Source of the DNA: Ktedonobacteraceae bacterium
Lineage (GTDB): Bacteria > Chloroflexota > Ktedonobacteria > Ktedonobacterales > Ktedonobacteraceae
Length of the DNA stretch: 64,000 nt
Direction of reading: 5' to 3'
Assembly: GCA_035653615.1 (NCBI GenBank)
Contig: DASRBN010000022.1
Location: 89,417-153,416, forward strand
Shown here: piece after piece, positions 33,838-43,192 of the stretch
How positions within the stretch are numbered: position 1 is the stretch's first letter
Layout: every line of letters begins with the position of its first letter
Notes under the pieces: generated by a model
Database searches by the model: none
The model's input: the letters and a program-made list of their open reading frames with translations, nothing else
Told to the model about the DNA's origin: nothing
Program-made: the position numbers and the translations under genes

Positions 33838-34184
33838 GGAATATTGCTCCTTTATCTTTTCGCTTATGCCCCGGTTTAAGAGTCCGGTCTCATCTTTCTA
33901 AGACGCTCTTACTATGTACGTCAGAGCCAACGATATTTTTCGTGTCCCTCATAATATAGACTATGCGAACACTAGAACGTTACAACCGGTGAATCGTATA
34001 TTCTTTGATTGTATTGTGCCGTGCAAAGCAGTTGCGCAACTACTTTAGGAACACTACAATAGGGAATGATTATTCCTGATAATTCAGGTACGTTTTGCCG
34101 GACCTGATGGATGTCTCTGGACTGGAAGAAGTTCATTTCCACCGGGACGAACTCATACAACACTGGTAAGAAGGAGAGACGGCT
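33838..34184. other. Divergent intergenic region
   Basis: A 347-base gap between divergently transcribed genes. It holds the promoter at 34032-34060 for the rightward gene. On the minus strand a TATTAT near 33953-33958 may serve the oxidoreductase gene. No ORF or repeat is supported. Confidence 0.5.
34032..34060 (+). promoter_or_regulatory. Promoter of the large membrane protein gene
   Basis: TTGCGC (34032-34037), a 17-base spacer and TACAAT (34055-34060). Expected start near 34067, about 118 bases before the ATG. Confidence 0.55.
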
Positions 34185-36098
34185 ATGATTATCCTGCTCC
34201 TGGCACTGATTGGCGCACTCATTATAATGGCGATACTGAGCTTTGGACGGCTATGGTTTGGACGCCGCGAGATGTTTGACCGGCAAAAGTTCATTCGCTG
34301 GTTCGTTGGATACTTTATCTTCAACTTTCTGCTCTGCTTGCTGATTGTTTACGCCTCCGAACCCGCGCTGACCGGTCCTTTTGGAGGCTGGCAGTGGGTG
34401 TTATGGCCGCTGGTCATCAGCAGTATAGGAAATCTCTTTGCTTTTGCTCGCCCGGCGCTTAGCACGCTGGAAGATATCTCAGCGGCCAGCCAGGGCCAGC
34501 GAATCACGCGTAGTACTTCGGCATCGTTACCCGTGAGTGCATCGCGTGGAGCTATCGCCGCCGGTATATTTGGCCTGGTTTTCGCCGTCGTGATAGGACT
34601 GCTGGTCGCCGGTTTGATCGTCGTCTTTACTACCTGGTTCGATTCGAACGCCAAAGCCCTGGCAGCTATTCCTCATGTTACTATAGAAAAGTCGCCTACA
34701 CTTCCACCGACCGATCCAAACAATATTGTACTGGTCAGCCAGAGTGTCGCCTCATATAAAGGACAGCAGGTGCTGGGGGCCAACGGGCAGAATCTTGGCT
34801 CAACCTACAATCTCGATCCCAACAGCTATACTTTGCAATCGATTGATCACCATCTGTATTATGTCGCGCCGTTGTCTTACAACAATATTTTTGCGAACCT
34901 GTCCAGCAGCACGACGCCTGGTTTTGTGGTGGTGGATGCCGAAAACCCGCAGGCTGTACCCACGCTACGTACCGGAGGCAGCAATACTATCCGCTACCTG
35001 CCAGGCGCGCTGCTGAATCAGGACCTGTTGAGGCATGTTTATCTGAGCGGGTATACCTATGGTAAACTCGTTGATCCCACGTTGGAGCTTGATGACAGCT
35101 TTCATCCTTACTGGACCATCTCACTTATGCAGCCCACACGTGGCTATACCGGGGATGTGTTGAGTGAGGTACTGATCGTCGATGCGCATACCGGGGACAT
35201 CACTAAGTACGCGCCTCAAAATGCCCCGTCGTGGGTGGATCGCGTCATGCCTGCCGCTACGGTGACTCAATACCTGACATGGTGGGGCCTGTATCACGCC
35301 GCACCGTGGTTCAATCCCTCTGGCATGGGACAGCAAACACCGGCGAGCGACCCACAACTGCTTTACAACAACATCGACCAGCCGGTCTGGCTGATTCCGA
35401 TGACTTCCTCATCGACCAATGATAACTCCAGCACGGGTGTCTTCCTTTTCGACACGCATAAAAATGCGGCACAATTCTACCCGCTGTCGGGATTGGGCAT
35501 CGGCAGCAATGTATCGAGTACCATTCAATCAACGCGAGCCAATATTCGCGGCTACACGGTGGACAGCATTCAACTCTACCAGATCGACAATACGCCTACA
35601 TGGGTAGCCATCTTCGTGCAAAGTACCGACAGCGGCGACATTTTCCAGGCCGTGGGGATTGTCGATGCCAGAAATCTGAACGGCAGCAATGTGCAGTTTG
35701 AACCTACCCTCTCAGCTGCGCTGGCGGATTATAGTCAATGGCTCGTCCAGCTGGGAAGCGGTGGCAGTGGAGGTGGATCTCCTGGTGGAGGAACAACGCA
35801 AACGGTGACGGGAAAAGTCTTGCGTATCTCCCCGGTTCAGCAGGGGAGCAATACGATTTACTATATCCAGATTGCCGGGCAAAATGTGATCTTCGAGGCG
35901 AATCTGTCCCTTTCGCCGAAACTACCGCTTGTGCAGGCCGGGGATACGATAACGGGAAGTTATTTGAATGCCGGCGGGGAAACGGTGCAATTCCAGAGTT
36001 TCGATGACCTGAGCATTAATCTGAGCGGCAATGGAACACCGACCGCGGGAGGGTCACCAACGCCATCGCCTTCACCAGGGGCGACGGCGACACCTTAG
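34185..36098 (+). CDS. Large membrane-anchored protein of unknown function
   Basis: A 637-residue protein. Four hydrophobic segments lie in the N-terminal third (about 1-20, 40-60, 70-90 and 125-150), followed by a large extracellular region rich in Asn, Ser, Thr and aromatic residues. Near residue 530 there is a Gly/Ser linker (GSGGSGGGSPGGG), then a ~90-residue beta domain (VTGKVLRISPVQQGSNTIYY ...) and a Thr/Pro-rich end. The last beta domain resembles the repeats of the lipoprotein at 7016-7864. No catalytic motif was recognised. It has its own promoter. Confidence 0.75.
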   Translation: MIILLLALIGALIIMAILSFGRLWFGRREMFDRQKFIRWFVGYFIFNFLLCLLIVYASEPALTGPFGGWQWVLWPLVISSIGNLFAFARPALSTLEDISAASQGQRITRSTSASLPVSASRGAIAAGIFGLVFAVVIGLLVAGLIVVFTTWFDSNAKALAAIPHVTIEKSPTLPPTDPNNIVLVSQSVASYKGQQVLGANGQNLGSTYNLDPNSYTLQSIDHHLYYVAPLSYNNIFANLSSSTTPGFVVVDAENPQAVPTLRTGGSNTIRYLPGALLNQDLLRHVYLSGYTYGKLVDPTLELDDSFHPYWTISLMQPTRGYTGDVLSEVLIVDAHTGDITKYAPQNAPSWVDRVMPAATVTQYLTWWGLYHAAPWFNPSGMGQQTPASDPQLLYNNIDQPVWLIPMTSSSTNDNSSTGVFLFDTHKNAAQFYPLSGLGIGSNVSSTIQSTRANIRGYTVDSIQLYQIDNTPTWVAIFVQSTDSGDIFQAVGIVDARNLNGSNVQFEPTLSAALADYSQWLVQLGSGGSGGGSPGGGTTQTVTGKVLRISPVQQGSNTIYYIQIAGQNVIFEANLSLSPKLPLVQAGDTITGSYLNAGGETVQFQSFDDLSINLSGNGTPTAGGSPTPSPSPGATATP

Positions 36099-36160
36099 CA
36101 GGCTATGCAAAGCAAGCAGAACATGATATCATTGCAGTACAAGCAGAAGCGAGTCAGGCC

Positions 36161-36577
36161 ATGGCGCAGAAAGCGAGGGAACAGATGGCCCACTACTTTA
36201 CACGAGAAGAGGCTGAAGCTTTACTCCCCCAGATTACTGTTGTGCTGCTTCAGATTCAGAAACACCGGCAGGCTATGCAGCAGACCGAGGAGGAACTGGG
36301 AATGCTGCATGCCCAGGCCATGGGGAATGGGCATCACTTGCATGGGCGTATCGCGAAAGTGCAGAAAGAACTGGCGCAACAACTCCAGGTGTTAGAGGCG
36401 TTGGTCGAGGAATTGCACGCATTTGGATGTGAGTTGAAGGACCCCGGTATTGGTTTGATTGATTTTCTCAGTTTGCGTAACGGTCGCGAGGTCTACCTTT
36501 GCTGGCACCTGGGCGAGGAGCGCATCAATTTCTGGCACTATCTCGACGCTGGCTTTGCCGGTCGTCAACCCCTGTAA
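36161..36577 (+). CDS. DUF2203 family protein
   Basis: 138 residues. A DUF2203 domain: HYFTREEAEALLPQI at the start, a helical hairpin, then the diagnostic end LIDFLSLRNGREVYLCWHLGEERINFWHYLDAGFAGRQPL. Its function is unknown. The start could also be ATG 36185 (MAHYFT), which has GAGGGA upstream and fits the family start well. It is followed after 14 bases by prmC and is probably cotranscribed. Confidence 0.88.
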   Translation: MAQKAREQMAHYFTREEAEALLPQITVVLLQIQKHRQAMQQTEEELGMLHAQAMGNGHHLHGRIAKVQKELAQQLQVLEALVEELHAFGCELKDPGIGLIDFLSLRNGREVYLCWHLGEERINFWHYLDAGFAGRQPL

Positions 36578-36591
36578 CTGCTACAAAGCCC

Positions 36592-37539
36592 ATGATGACG
36601 GTACGCGATGCATTAGAGCAAGGTACGCGCCTGCTAACGGAAAAGCAGTCTCAGGCGCATGATCACGCGGGTTTCGACGACCAGAGTGGTGCGCGGGTTG
36701 ATCCAGTACATAATCGTCCTGACGCAGAAGACAGGTTGGCACGGCTCGATGCCCAGGTGCTATTGAGCCATGTGCTGCATGTCGAGAGAAGTTTCCTTTT
36801 CGCCTATCCCGCGCATGAGCTTTCTCCTGAGCAAGAACAACAATTTCTGGCGCTGATCGAGCGACGTAAAAAAGGCGAGCCGGTAGCCTACCTCGTAGGT
36901 CACGAGGAGTTTTACGGGCTTGATTTTCTCGTCGATAAACGTGTCCTTATTCCCCGGCCTGAAACCGAACTGCTGGTTGAGCAGGCGTTGCAAGTTTGTC
37001 GATCAATGCTTGCCGGCGGCCGCGTTCCAATTGTAGCCGATATTGGCACCGGCAGCGGAGCCATCCCCATCACGATTGCCGTTGAAGAGCCTCGTCTGCC
37101 TTACCTGTATGCCAGCGATATTTCACAGGATGCGCTGGCAATTGCATCCCTGAATTGCCGGCGACATCATGTTGAAGAGCGCGTGCGCCTGCTCTATGGG
37201 GACTTGCTGGCGCCTTTGCCCGAACGCGTCGATGTTGTTACCGCCAATTTGCCTTACGTGGGAACGGATGAGATAGAGATGCTGGAAGCGGATGTGCGTG
37301 AATACGAGCCGCACCTTGCGCTCTTCAGTGGCCCTAAAGGACTAGACCTTTTACGGCGTTTTTTAACGGAAGCGCGGCAAGCGGATAAGCTGAAACATGG
37401 AGCTGTTCTGCTGCTTGAAATTGGCTACCAGCAGCGAGAACCACTTGCTCGCCTGCTTGAAGAGCTATGGCCGCGGGCGCAAGTCACGTTCAAGAAGGAT
37501 TACGCGGGCTGGGATCGCCTGTTACAGGTAGAAGTGTGA
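36592..37539 (+). CDS. prmC: Release factor glutamine methyltransferase PrmC
   Basis: 315 residues from ATG 36592 (ATG 36595 is equally possible; the longer frame to 36499 only overlaps DUF2203). It has the N-terminal helical domain with LDAQVLLSHVLHVER, then LIPRPETELLVEQAL, SAM motif I (VADIGTGSGAIPITIA) and the catalytic motif NLPYVG. PrmC/HemK methylates the Gln of the GGQ motif in release factors 1 and 2. The catalytic motif is NLPY rather than the common NPPY, a change of the second residue only. An Asp/His-rich insertion of ~25 residues lies near residue 20. Confidence 0.92.
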   Translation: MMTVRDALEQGTRLLTEKQSQAHDHAGFDDQSGARVDPVHNRPDAEDRLARLDAQVLLSHVLHVERSFLFAYPAHELSPEQEQQFLALIERRKKGEPVAYLVGHEEFYGLDFLVDKRVLIPRPETELLVEQALQVCRSMLAGGRVPIVADIGTGSGAIPITIAVEEPRLPYLYASDISQDALAIASLNCRRHHVEERVRLLYGDLLAPLPERVDVVTANLPYVGTDEIEMLEADVREYEPHLALFSGPKGLDLLRRFLTEARQADKLKHGAVLLLEIGYQQREPLARLLEELWPRAQVTFKKDYAGWDRLLQVEV

Positions 37540-37865
37540 TTCGTTCTGGCAAACAGGAGGGAGAAAGGATAATGGGTAGAAGGAGTAGAGCCGAAAAGCG
37601 AAGGTGAATCGTATTAACAAGGGGGAACACGAAAGAAGTCAACCGTAATCGTTTTCTCTAGTGAACAATCTGAAGCCTTGAAAAAACCTATACATTGGCA
37701 AATCTGATGGTCTTGTTATTAGCTCATATATAAAATGAAATAGTAGCCTCTTCTGCGATTTACCTGTGACGGCAGTGATGGTGAAAACGGTTGACTGCCA
37801 CGAGTTCCCCGAAGTGATGAGAGGCTACAAGGAATATCGCATCCCTGCAACAGAAGGAGTCGATA
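37540..37865 (+). promoter_or_regulatory. Leader region of the glycosyltransferase gene with nested inverted repeats
   Basis: A 326-base gap. A weak promoter-like pair is TTGGCA (37695-37700) with TATTAG (37717-37722). Downstream, GTAGCCTC (37743-37750) pairs with GAGGCTAC (37821-37828) and encloses GGCAGT (37771-37776) with ACTGCC (37794-37799). The nested arrangement ends 37 bases before the ATG and could be a structured 5' leader. No riboswitch class was recognised. Confidence 0.4.
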
Positions 37866-39233
37866 ATGGTACAGGCAAGCCTATTCCACATGCAACTTTT
37901 ATTGCTCATTCCCCCTTTTCTTCCTGACCCGCTGATGTTATTACTCGGTGGCGTATGTGCCTTTTTGCTTGCCTATGGGGCAACATTTCTGATCAAGGCC
38001 TTCTGCTATAGAGTGGGATGGCTCGATAAGCCTGCCGCGCGTAGAGTGCATACAGAAGCAGTTCCTCGCCTGGGCGGCGTCGCCATATTCGTAGCGTTCG
38101 TGATCGCCTCGCTCCTTTTCTATACACCCGGCCCCAAAAATGAAATTAGTATCTACTGGCTCCTACTCGCAGCCGGACTGTTGATTGTACTCGTACATGC
38201 CTACGATGATGTTCTGGGATTGAAGCCCTGGCCAAAGCTGCTGGCACAGACACTGGCGGTCATCATTATTCTTGGCCCATGGCAGGGTCAATTCCAGGGT
38301 ATCTTGCTCTATACGTTTAACAATCCTTTCGGCAGTACAGTTATGAGTCCGGGCCTGCCATGGTATCGCGAGCCTACTCTGACCTTATTCATCAATAGCC
38401 AGGTAATTAGTTTTGCCGCCATACCGGCAGTTTTGCTCACCTGGTTCTGGACGGTAGGCATGATGAACACCATCAACTGGATTGATGGCATGGATGGGCT
38501 GGCAACGGGTGTTGTGGGGATTACGGCTTTATTCATCACTATCATTAGCCTTATTTTGGGGCAGGTAAGCATCGCCGTTCTCTCGGCTATCTTTACAGGA
38601 GCGGTTCTGGGATTTCTACCGCATAACTGGAACCCGGCGAAGATTTTCATGGGGGACAGCGGCTCCATGTTTTTAGGCCTGGCGCTGGCAGTGCTTTCGA
38701 TTATGGGTGGGGCCAAACTGGCGCTGGCACTGATGGTGCTTGGGGTGCCCATCCTGGATGTCGCGCTGGTGATCATGAATCGCATACGCCGCCACCAGTC
38801 CCCGCTGCATTATGATAAAACCCATCTCCATCATAGACTGATGGCGACGGGACTGAGCGTGCGGCAAATCTGCTACCTGCTCTACGGGCTGTCCCTGCTT
38901 TTTGGCCTGCTGGCAGTGGGCATTTCAGGATTACATTCGGCCCACCTGTTCAAGTTCATCGGTATCGGCCTGGTGGGAGCGGCAATGGTCGCGTTGATCG
39001 CCTGGGTAGACTACCGGCAGCGCCAGCGTGGAGTACGTATCAAACTGGGAGGACCAGACCCGTCACCTAATGGTAACCATAATAAGAGCGAACTGGCGTC
39101 CCGAGGCGGACAGGCTCCAGGCACCGTCCCCACAGGAGCGGCTGCTCATAATGATTTGTCTGCCGATTCTGGAAATGAGACACCGGAGAGCCAGGCCAGG
39201 CTGCAGATGGGATATCCACAAAAAGCGACCTGA
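37866..39233 (+). CDS. Undecaprenyl-phosphate sugar-1-phosphate transferase (WecA/TagO type)
   Basis: A 455-residue polytopic membrane enzyme of the MraY/WecA/TagO family. Motifs: LDKPAARRVHTEAVPRLGG, the catalytic DDVLGL, NTINWIDGMDGLATG, KIFMGDSGSMFLG and the HLHHRL loop. About eleven membrane segments fit the hydrophobic pattern. It transfers GlcNAc-1-P or a related sugar phosphate from UDP-sugar to undecaprenyl phosphate, starting wall glycopolymer or exopolysaccharide synthesis. The His loop favours WecA/TagO over MraY. The ~80-residue C-terminal tail is polar and partly encoded by a family A repeat (39109-39138). AAGGAG precedes the ATG. Confidence 0.92.
   Translation: MVQASLFHMQLLLLIPPFLPDPLMLLLGGVCAFLLAYGATFLIKAFCYRVGWLDKPAARRVHTEAVPRLGGVAIFVAFVIASLLFYTPGPKNEISIYWLLLAAGLLIVLVHAYDDVLGLKPWPKLLAQTLAVIIILGPWQGQFQGILLYTFNNPFGSTVMSPGLPWYREPTLTLFINSQVISFAAIPAVLLTWFWTVGMMNTINWIDGMDGLATGVVGITALFITIISLILGQVSIAVLSAIFTGAVLGFLPHNWNPAKIFMGDSGSMFLGLALAVLSIMGGAKLALALMVLGVPILDVALVIMNRIRRHQSPLHYDKTHLHHRLMATGLSVRQICYLLYGLSLLFGLLAVGISGLHSAHLFKFIGIGLVGAAMVALIAWVDYRQRQRGVRIKLGGPDPSPNGNHNKSELASRGGQAPGTVPTGAAAHNDLSADSGNETPESQARLQMGYPQKAT
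39109..39138. repeat. Family A repeat arm inside coding sequence
   Basis: About 25 of 30 bases match the arm at 11923-11952 in reverse complement (GACAGG, CCAGG, GTCCCCACAGGA). It is in frame within the glycosyltransferase C-terminal tail. A second arm (39237-39266) follows the stop, so the stop codon lies between the two arms of one element. Confidence 0.6.
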
Positions 39234-39261
39234 GGTGGGCAGCGACTTGTCCCTGTCCCTA

Positions 39262-42200
39262 CTAGCCTGCGACAACCTGGCTCTCCACGTGAGCATTGCT
39301 GAGAGCGGCTTCCTCAGTAAACATGCGTTTCAAGAAGTGGCCGGTAAATGATTGCTCGTTTTCTGCCACATCTTCCGGTGTACCCTTTGCGATCACCTGT
39401 CCACCTGCGTCACCGCCTTCCGGTCCCAGGTCGATAATCCAGTCCGCGCTTTTGATCACTTCCAGGTTATGCTCGATCACAACAATCGAGTTACCGGCAT
39501 CGACGAGACGCTGCAAGACCTGGAGCAGGCGATCCACATCGGCAAAATGCAGTCCGGTAGTTGGCTCATCCAGGATATACATCGTGCGACCCGTCGCGCG
39601 GCGCGAAAGTTCTGTCGCCAGTTTGACACGCTGTGCCTCGCCGCCAGAAAGCGTCGTGGCGGGCTGGCCCAGGCGCATGTAGCCCAGACCGACATCGTTC
39701 AGTGTCTTCATTTTATTGTAGATAGATGGCACGTTGGCGAAGAAAGCAAGCGCCTCCTCTATCGTCATGTCCAGCACGTCGGCGATATTCTTGCCCTTGT
39801 AGTGAATCTCCAGCGCCTCGCGGTTATAGCGTTTGCCCTTACAAACTTCGCATGGCACATATACATCGGGCAGGAAGTTCATCTCGATCTTGACGATGCC
39901 TTCGCCCTTACAGGCTTCGCAGCGTCCGCCCTTAACATTGAATGAGAACCTGCCCGGCTGGTAACCGCGAAGGCGAGATTCAGGCACCTGGGCAAACAGC
40001 TCGCGTATGCCGGTAAACGCGTTGGTATACGTCGCCGGATTGGATCGCGGCGTGCGGCCAATCGGAGACTGGTCGATGTCAATGACTTTATCCAGGTGTT
40101 CCAATCCTTCGACGCTGTCATGCGCGCCCGGCTTATCATGGGCGCGGAACAAGACATGCGCCAGCTTGCGATAGAGGATATCGGTAATCAACGTACTCTT
40201 ACCGGAACCGGAGACGCCGGTCACCACCACGAATTTCCCCAGGGGAATTTCAACCGTAATGTTTTTCAGGTTGTTTTCGCGCGCTCCCTTGATAATGAGT
40301 GAGCGCCCGTTTCCTTCGCGGCGTTGCTCAGGTATCGGGATGCGTTTGCGCCTGGACAGGTAATCGCCGGTCAGCGAATTCGGGTTGGCGATAATATCTT
40401 TGTAGGTTCCCTCGGCAACCACCTTGCCGCCATGCTCGCCTGCTCCTGGACCGATATCGATAATGTGATCGGCGGCCCGCATCGTATCCTCGTCATGTTC
40501 TACCACCAGCAGCGTATTGCCGAGGTCTCGCAAGCGCACCAGGGTCTTGATCAGGCGGGCATTATCACGCTGGTGCAGGCCGATACTCGGCTCGTCGAGG
40601 ATATAAAGCACTCCCATCAGGCCGGAACCGATCTGCGTTGCCAGGCGAATACGCTGTGCCTCGCCACCTGAAAGGCTGGCGGCGGCGCGATCAAGGCTAA
40701 GGTAATCCAGACCGACATCCACCAGGAATTGCAGGCGCGCCCGAATCTCCTTCAACACCTGGCGAGCAATGATACGCTCGCGCTCGGTCAAGGGTGTCTC
40801 AACCAATGGGCCATGTGGGTCAATCGGCGCCAGCGGGTCACCCAGGAGCGAACCACCATTGCCATTTTTCTTTTTCCCATTTCGTGCGGGAGCCGCCGGA
40901 AGGGGGGCAACTGCTTGCGAACTCACGCCACCGGGTAGAGATGCTTCCAGCTCTTGAAAGAAGCGCCGAGCAGTCAAAATCGAGAGCCGCGTCACCTGGA
41001 CGATATTGTGTCCGCCCACTGTGACGGCCAGCGCTTCCGGCTTGAGACGAGCGCCATGACAGTCCGGGCAGATGCGGGCCGACATATAGCCCTCGATCTC
41101 CTCGCGGATCATCTCGCTGTCGGTCTGCTTGTAGCGCCGGTCAAGATTCGGTATGACGCCCTCGAAGTTGACGTTGTAACTGCGCGTATGCCCATGCTGC
41201 GGCGTATAACGAATGGTCAATTGTTCAGGTGCGCCGTAGAGAATGACCTTGCGCTGCTCATCGCTCAGATCGCGCCAGGGCGTGTTCAGGCTGAAATTGT
41301 ACTTCCTCGCCAGGGCTTCCAGAATCGAGGCATGCCACTGGCTACCGTTGACAACCTTACTCCATGGTGCGATTGCCCCCTCGAGCAAGCTCAGTTCGGG
41401 ATGAGTGACGATCAGTTCAGGATCGATTTCCTGCTGCGTGCCCAGGCCGGTACAGGTAGGACAGGCGCCATGCGGGCTGTTGAAACTGAAGGTGCGCGGC
41501 GCGATTTCCGGCAGGCTGATGTTGTCGTAGACGCAGGCCAGGTTCTCCGAGTACAAAATCTCTTCACCATCGATGACTGAGACGAGTACGACTCCAGCGC
41601 CGAGCTTCAATGTTGTCTCGAGCGAATCGGCGAGACGCTGCCTGAAAGCTGGATCAACATCGCTTTCTTGCGCAATGTCCTGTGCCGGCAAGTCCGCAGC
41701 AGGCTCAGCAGATGGGTCTACGCTATCGGTGTTTTTTCTGGCATTGACATCATACAGGCCAGGCCGCTCAGCAACCTTTTTAAGCGCGAAAGCTGAGTCA
41801 TAGCCATCTGTATCTAACACATCTGAAGCTGTAGAAGGCAGCATAAATGAGGAAGTAGCTTTCGATGAGCGCGCTTTCTGGCCTTTACGAATCACCAGGC
41901 GATCAACGACAACCTCAATGGTATGCTTTTTCTGCTTGTCCAGTTCGATCTCGTCGCTCAAATCATAAATCGTGCCATCAACTCGCACGCGCACATAGCC
42001 GGAACGGCGCATCTCTTCAAAGATATTCTTGTATTCGCCCTTACGCCCCTGAACGAGCGGTGCAAGCAAAAGAATACGCGAACCCTCGGGAAGGCCGAGT
42101 ACGGAGTCGACGATTTGCTGCACCGTCTGCCGGCTTACCTCGCGCCCGCAGATAGGACAATGCGGGTGACCGACACGCGCGTAAAGCAGGCGCAGGTAGT

Positions 42201-42522
42201 CATAAATCTCGGTGACCGTGCCAACTGTTGAACGCGGGTTATGGGTTGTGCCTTTTTGATCAATAGAGATCGCGGGTGAGAGGCCATCGATATGATCAAC
42301 ATCCGGCTTCTCCATCTTGTCCAGGAACTGGCGGGCATAGGCGGAGAGCGATTCGATATAGCGACGCTGACCCTCAGCAAAGATCGTATCAAAAGCCAGG
42401 CTGCTCTTTCCTGAGCCGGAAAGACCGGTAATCACGACCAGCTTATCACGAGGTATTGTTACATCAATATTTTTCAGATTATGTTCGCGGGCACCACGTA
42501 CAACTATTTTATCCTGGGGCAT
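39262..42522 (-). CDS. uvrA: Excinuclease ABC subunit A
   Basis: 1086 residues from ATG 42522 ([19 protein letters not shown]). It contains both ABC ATPase halves: Walker [15 protein letters not shown] and [17 protein letters not shown] signatures [12 protein letters not shown] and [12 protein letters not shown]; Walker [14 protein letters not shown] and [13 protein letters not shown]. Zinc modules are CPICGREV ... CPTCTGLG and [10 protein letters not shown] ... CEVCKGKRY. UvrA scans DNA for bulky damage and loads UvrB in nucleotide excision repair. It is longer than the usual ~940 aa because of two low-complexity insertions: one near residues 215-300, and a second of about 50 aa with Gly/Asn/Lys-rich sequence near 560-610. 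No uvrB is nearby. Confidence 0.96.
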   Translation of the reverse strand: MPQDKIVVRGAREHNLKNIDVTIPRDKLVVITGLSGSGKSSLAFDTIFAEGQRRYIESLSAYARQFLDKMEKPDVDHIDGLSPAISIDQKGTTHNPRSTVGTVTEIYDYLRLLYARVGHPHCPICGREVSRQTVQQIVDSVLGLPEGSRILLLAPLVQGRKGEYKNIFEEMRRSGYVRVRVDGTIYDLSDEIELDKQKKHTIEVVVDRLVIRKGQKARSSKATSSFMLPSTASDVLDTDGYDSAFALKKVAERPGLYDVNARKNTDSVDPSAEPAADLPAQDIAQESDVDPAFRQRLADSLETTLKLGAGVVLVSVIDGEEILYSENLACVYDNISLPEIAPRTFSFNSPHGACPTCTGLGTQQEIDPELIVTHPELSLLEGAIAPWSKVVNGSQWHASILEALARKYNFSLNTPWRDLSDEQRKVILYGAPEQLTIRYTPQHGHTRSYNVNFEGVIPNLDRRYKQTDSEMIREEIEGYMSARICPDCHGARLKPEALAVTVGGHNIVQVTRLSILTARRFFQELEASLPGGVSSQAVAPLPAAPARNGKKKNGNGGSLLGDPLAPIDPHGPLVETPLTERERIIARQVLKEIRARLQFLVDVGLDYLSLDRAAASLSGGEAQRIRLATQIGSGLMGVLYILDEPSIGLHQRDNARLIKTLVRLRDLGNTLLVVEHDEDTMRAADHIIDIGPGAGEHGGKVVAEGTYKDIIANPNSLTGDYLSRRKRIPIPEQRREGNGRSLIIKGARENNLKNITVEIPLGKFVVVTGVSGSGKSTLITDILYRKLAHVLFRAHDKPGAHDSVEGLEHLDKVIDIDQSPIGRTPRSNPATYTNAFTGIRELFAQVPESRLRGYQPGRFSFNVKGGRCEACKGEGIVKIEMNFLPDVYVPCEVCKGKRYNREALEIHYKGKNIADVLDMTIEEALAFFANVPSIYNKMKTLNDVGLGYMRLGQPATTLSGGEAQRVKLATELSRRATGRTMYILDEPTTGLHFADVDRLLQVLQRLVDAGNSIVVIEHNLEVIKSADWIIDLGPEGGDAGGQVIAKGTPEDVAENEQSFTGHFLKRMFTEEAALSNAHVESQVVAG

Positions 42523-42640
42523 AGCATTAGACCACCCATCAACATGCAGGGGCATCCCTATTCGGAGCCCCTGCATTGATACAAACGTTCAATACGTACA
42601 GTATACAATACAAATATCAGGATGTCATCAGACAAAAAAC

Positions 42641-42669
42641 GAGATTCTTCACTGCGCTCAGAATAACAC
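42641..42669. repeat. Family C repeat, single arm
   Basis: GAGATTCTTCACTGCGCTCA followed by GAATAACAC, matching the arm of the palindrome at 32405-32479 with a few changes. Confidence 0.55.
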
Positions 42670-42746
42670 AATCGAATCGGGCAATAGGAATTCAGCCGTT
42701 CCGCCCTGGTGAACTTTGTCACCGAATCGAGGAATCGCCTACTCCT

Positions 42747-42811
42747 GTAGGGACAGTGGCTTGTCCCTGCCCTGCGACCCCGACCAGGACAGGGCAAGCC
42801 ACTGTCCCTAC
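42747..42811. repeat. Palindromic intergenic repeat, family A
   Basis: Arms GTAGGGACAGTGGCTTGTCC and its near-complement ending GCCACTGTCCCTAC, with a short loop. It belongs with the elements at 11923-12000 and 14509-14596. Confidence 0.75.
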
Positions 42812-43192
42812 TGCATTTAATTTCAACACGGGTATGCTCAGGCGAAGAAAAAAAGTTTCCACTTATTTAAACAACGATAGAGGTAGCCTTTATTTCCTAT
42901 CAGCAGCGTCTTCAGGCTCTTTCGTCAATTTTTCTGCTGTACATCAGCAATCAGGAAGAGTGAAACCTGCCTATTTTGAATAACGTGAATGAAGTTAGAC
43001 GGATATGGTATGAGGAATGTCATCCATACATCCCGTCAACAGGCTAAGCATTTGAGTTCCACAAGCTGATGCATTCAAATGTTTTTTGTTGTAATTGGCA
43101 AAAGCCTGACAACATGCCCCTAAAAATGGGAACTGATGGAGGGTTGTTAGAGCAGCAACCGCAGCTGCTTATTTGGAAGGAGCAACGAGGCT

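Larger units (their letters stand above)
42523..43192. other. Intergenic region with family A and family C repeats
   Basis: A 670-base gap between divergent genes. It contains a family C arm (42641-42669) and a complete family A palindrome (42747-42811). Open frames here fall on the repeats and show no homology. The ribosome site for the next gene is at the end (GGAAGGAGC). No clear promoter was found. Confidence 0.55.

Noticed and set aside
42576..42983. 135-aa frame in the uvrA-MFS gap
   Set aside because: It runs across family C and family A repeats and has no recognisable domain.
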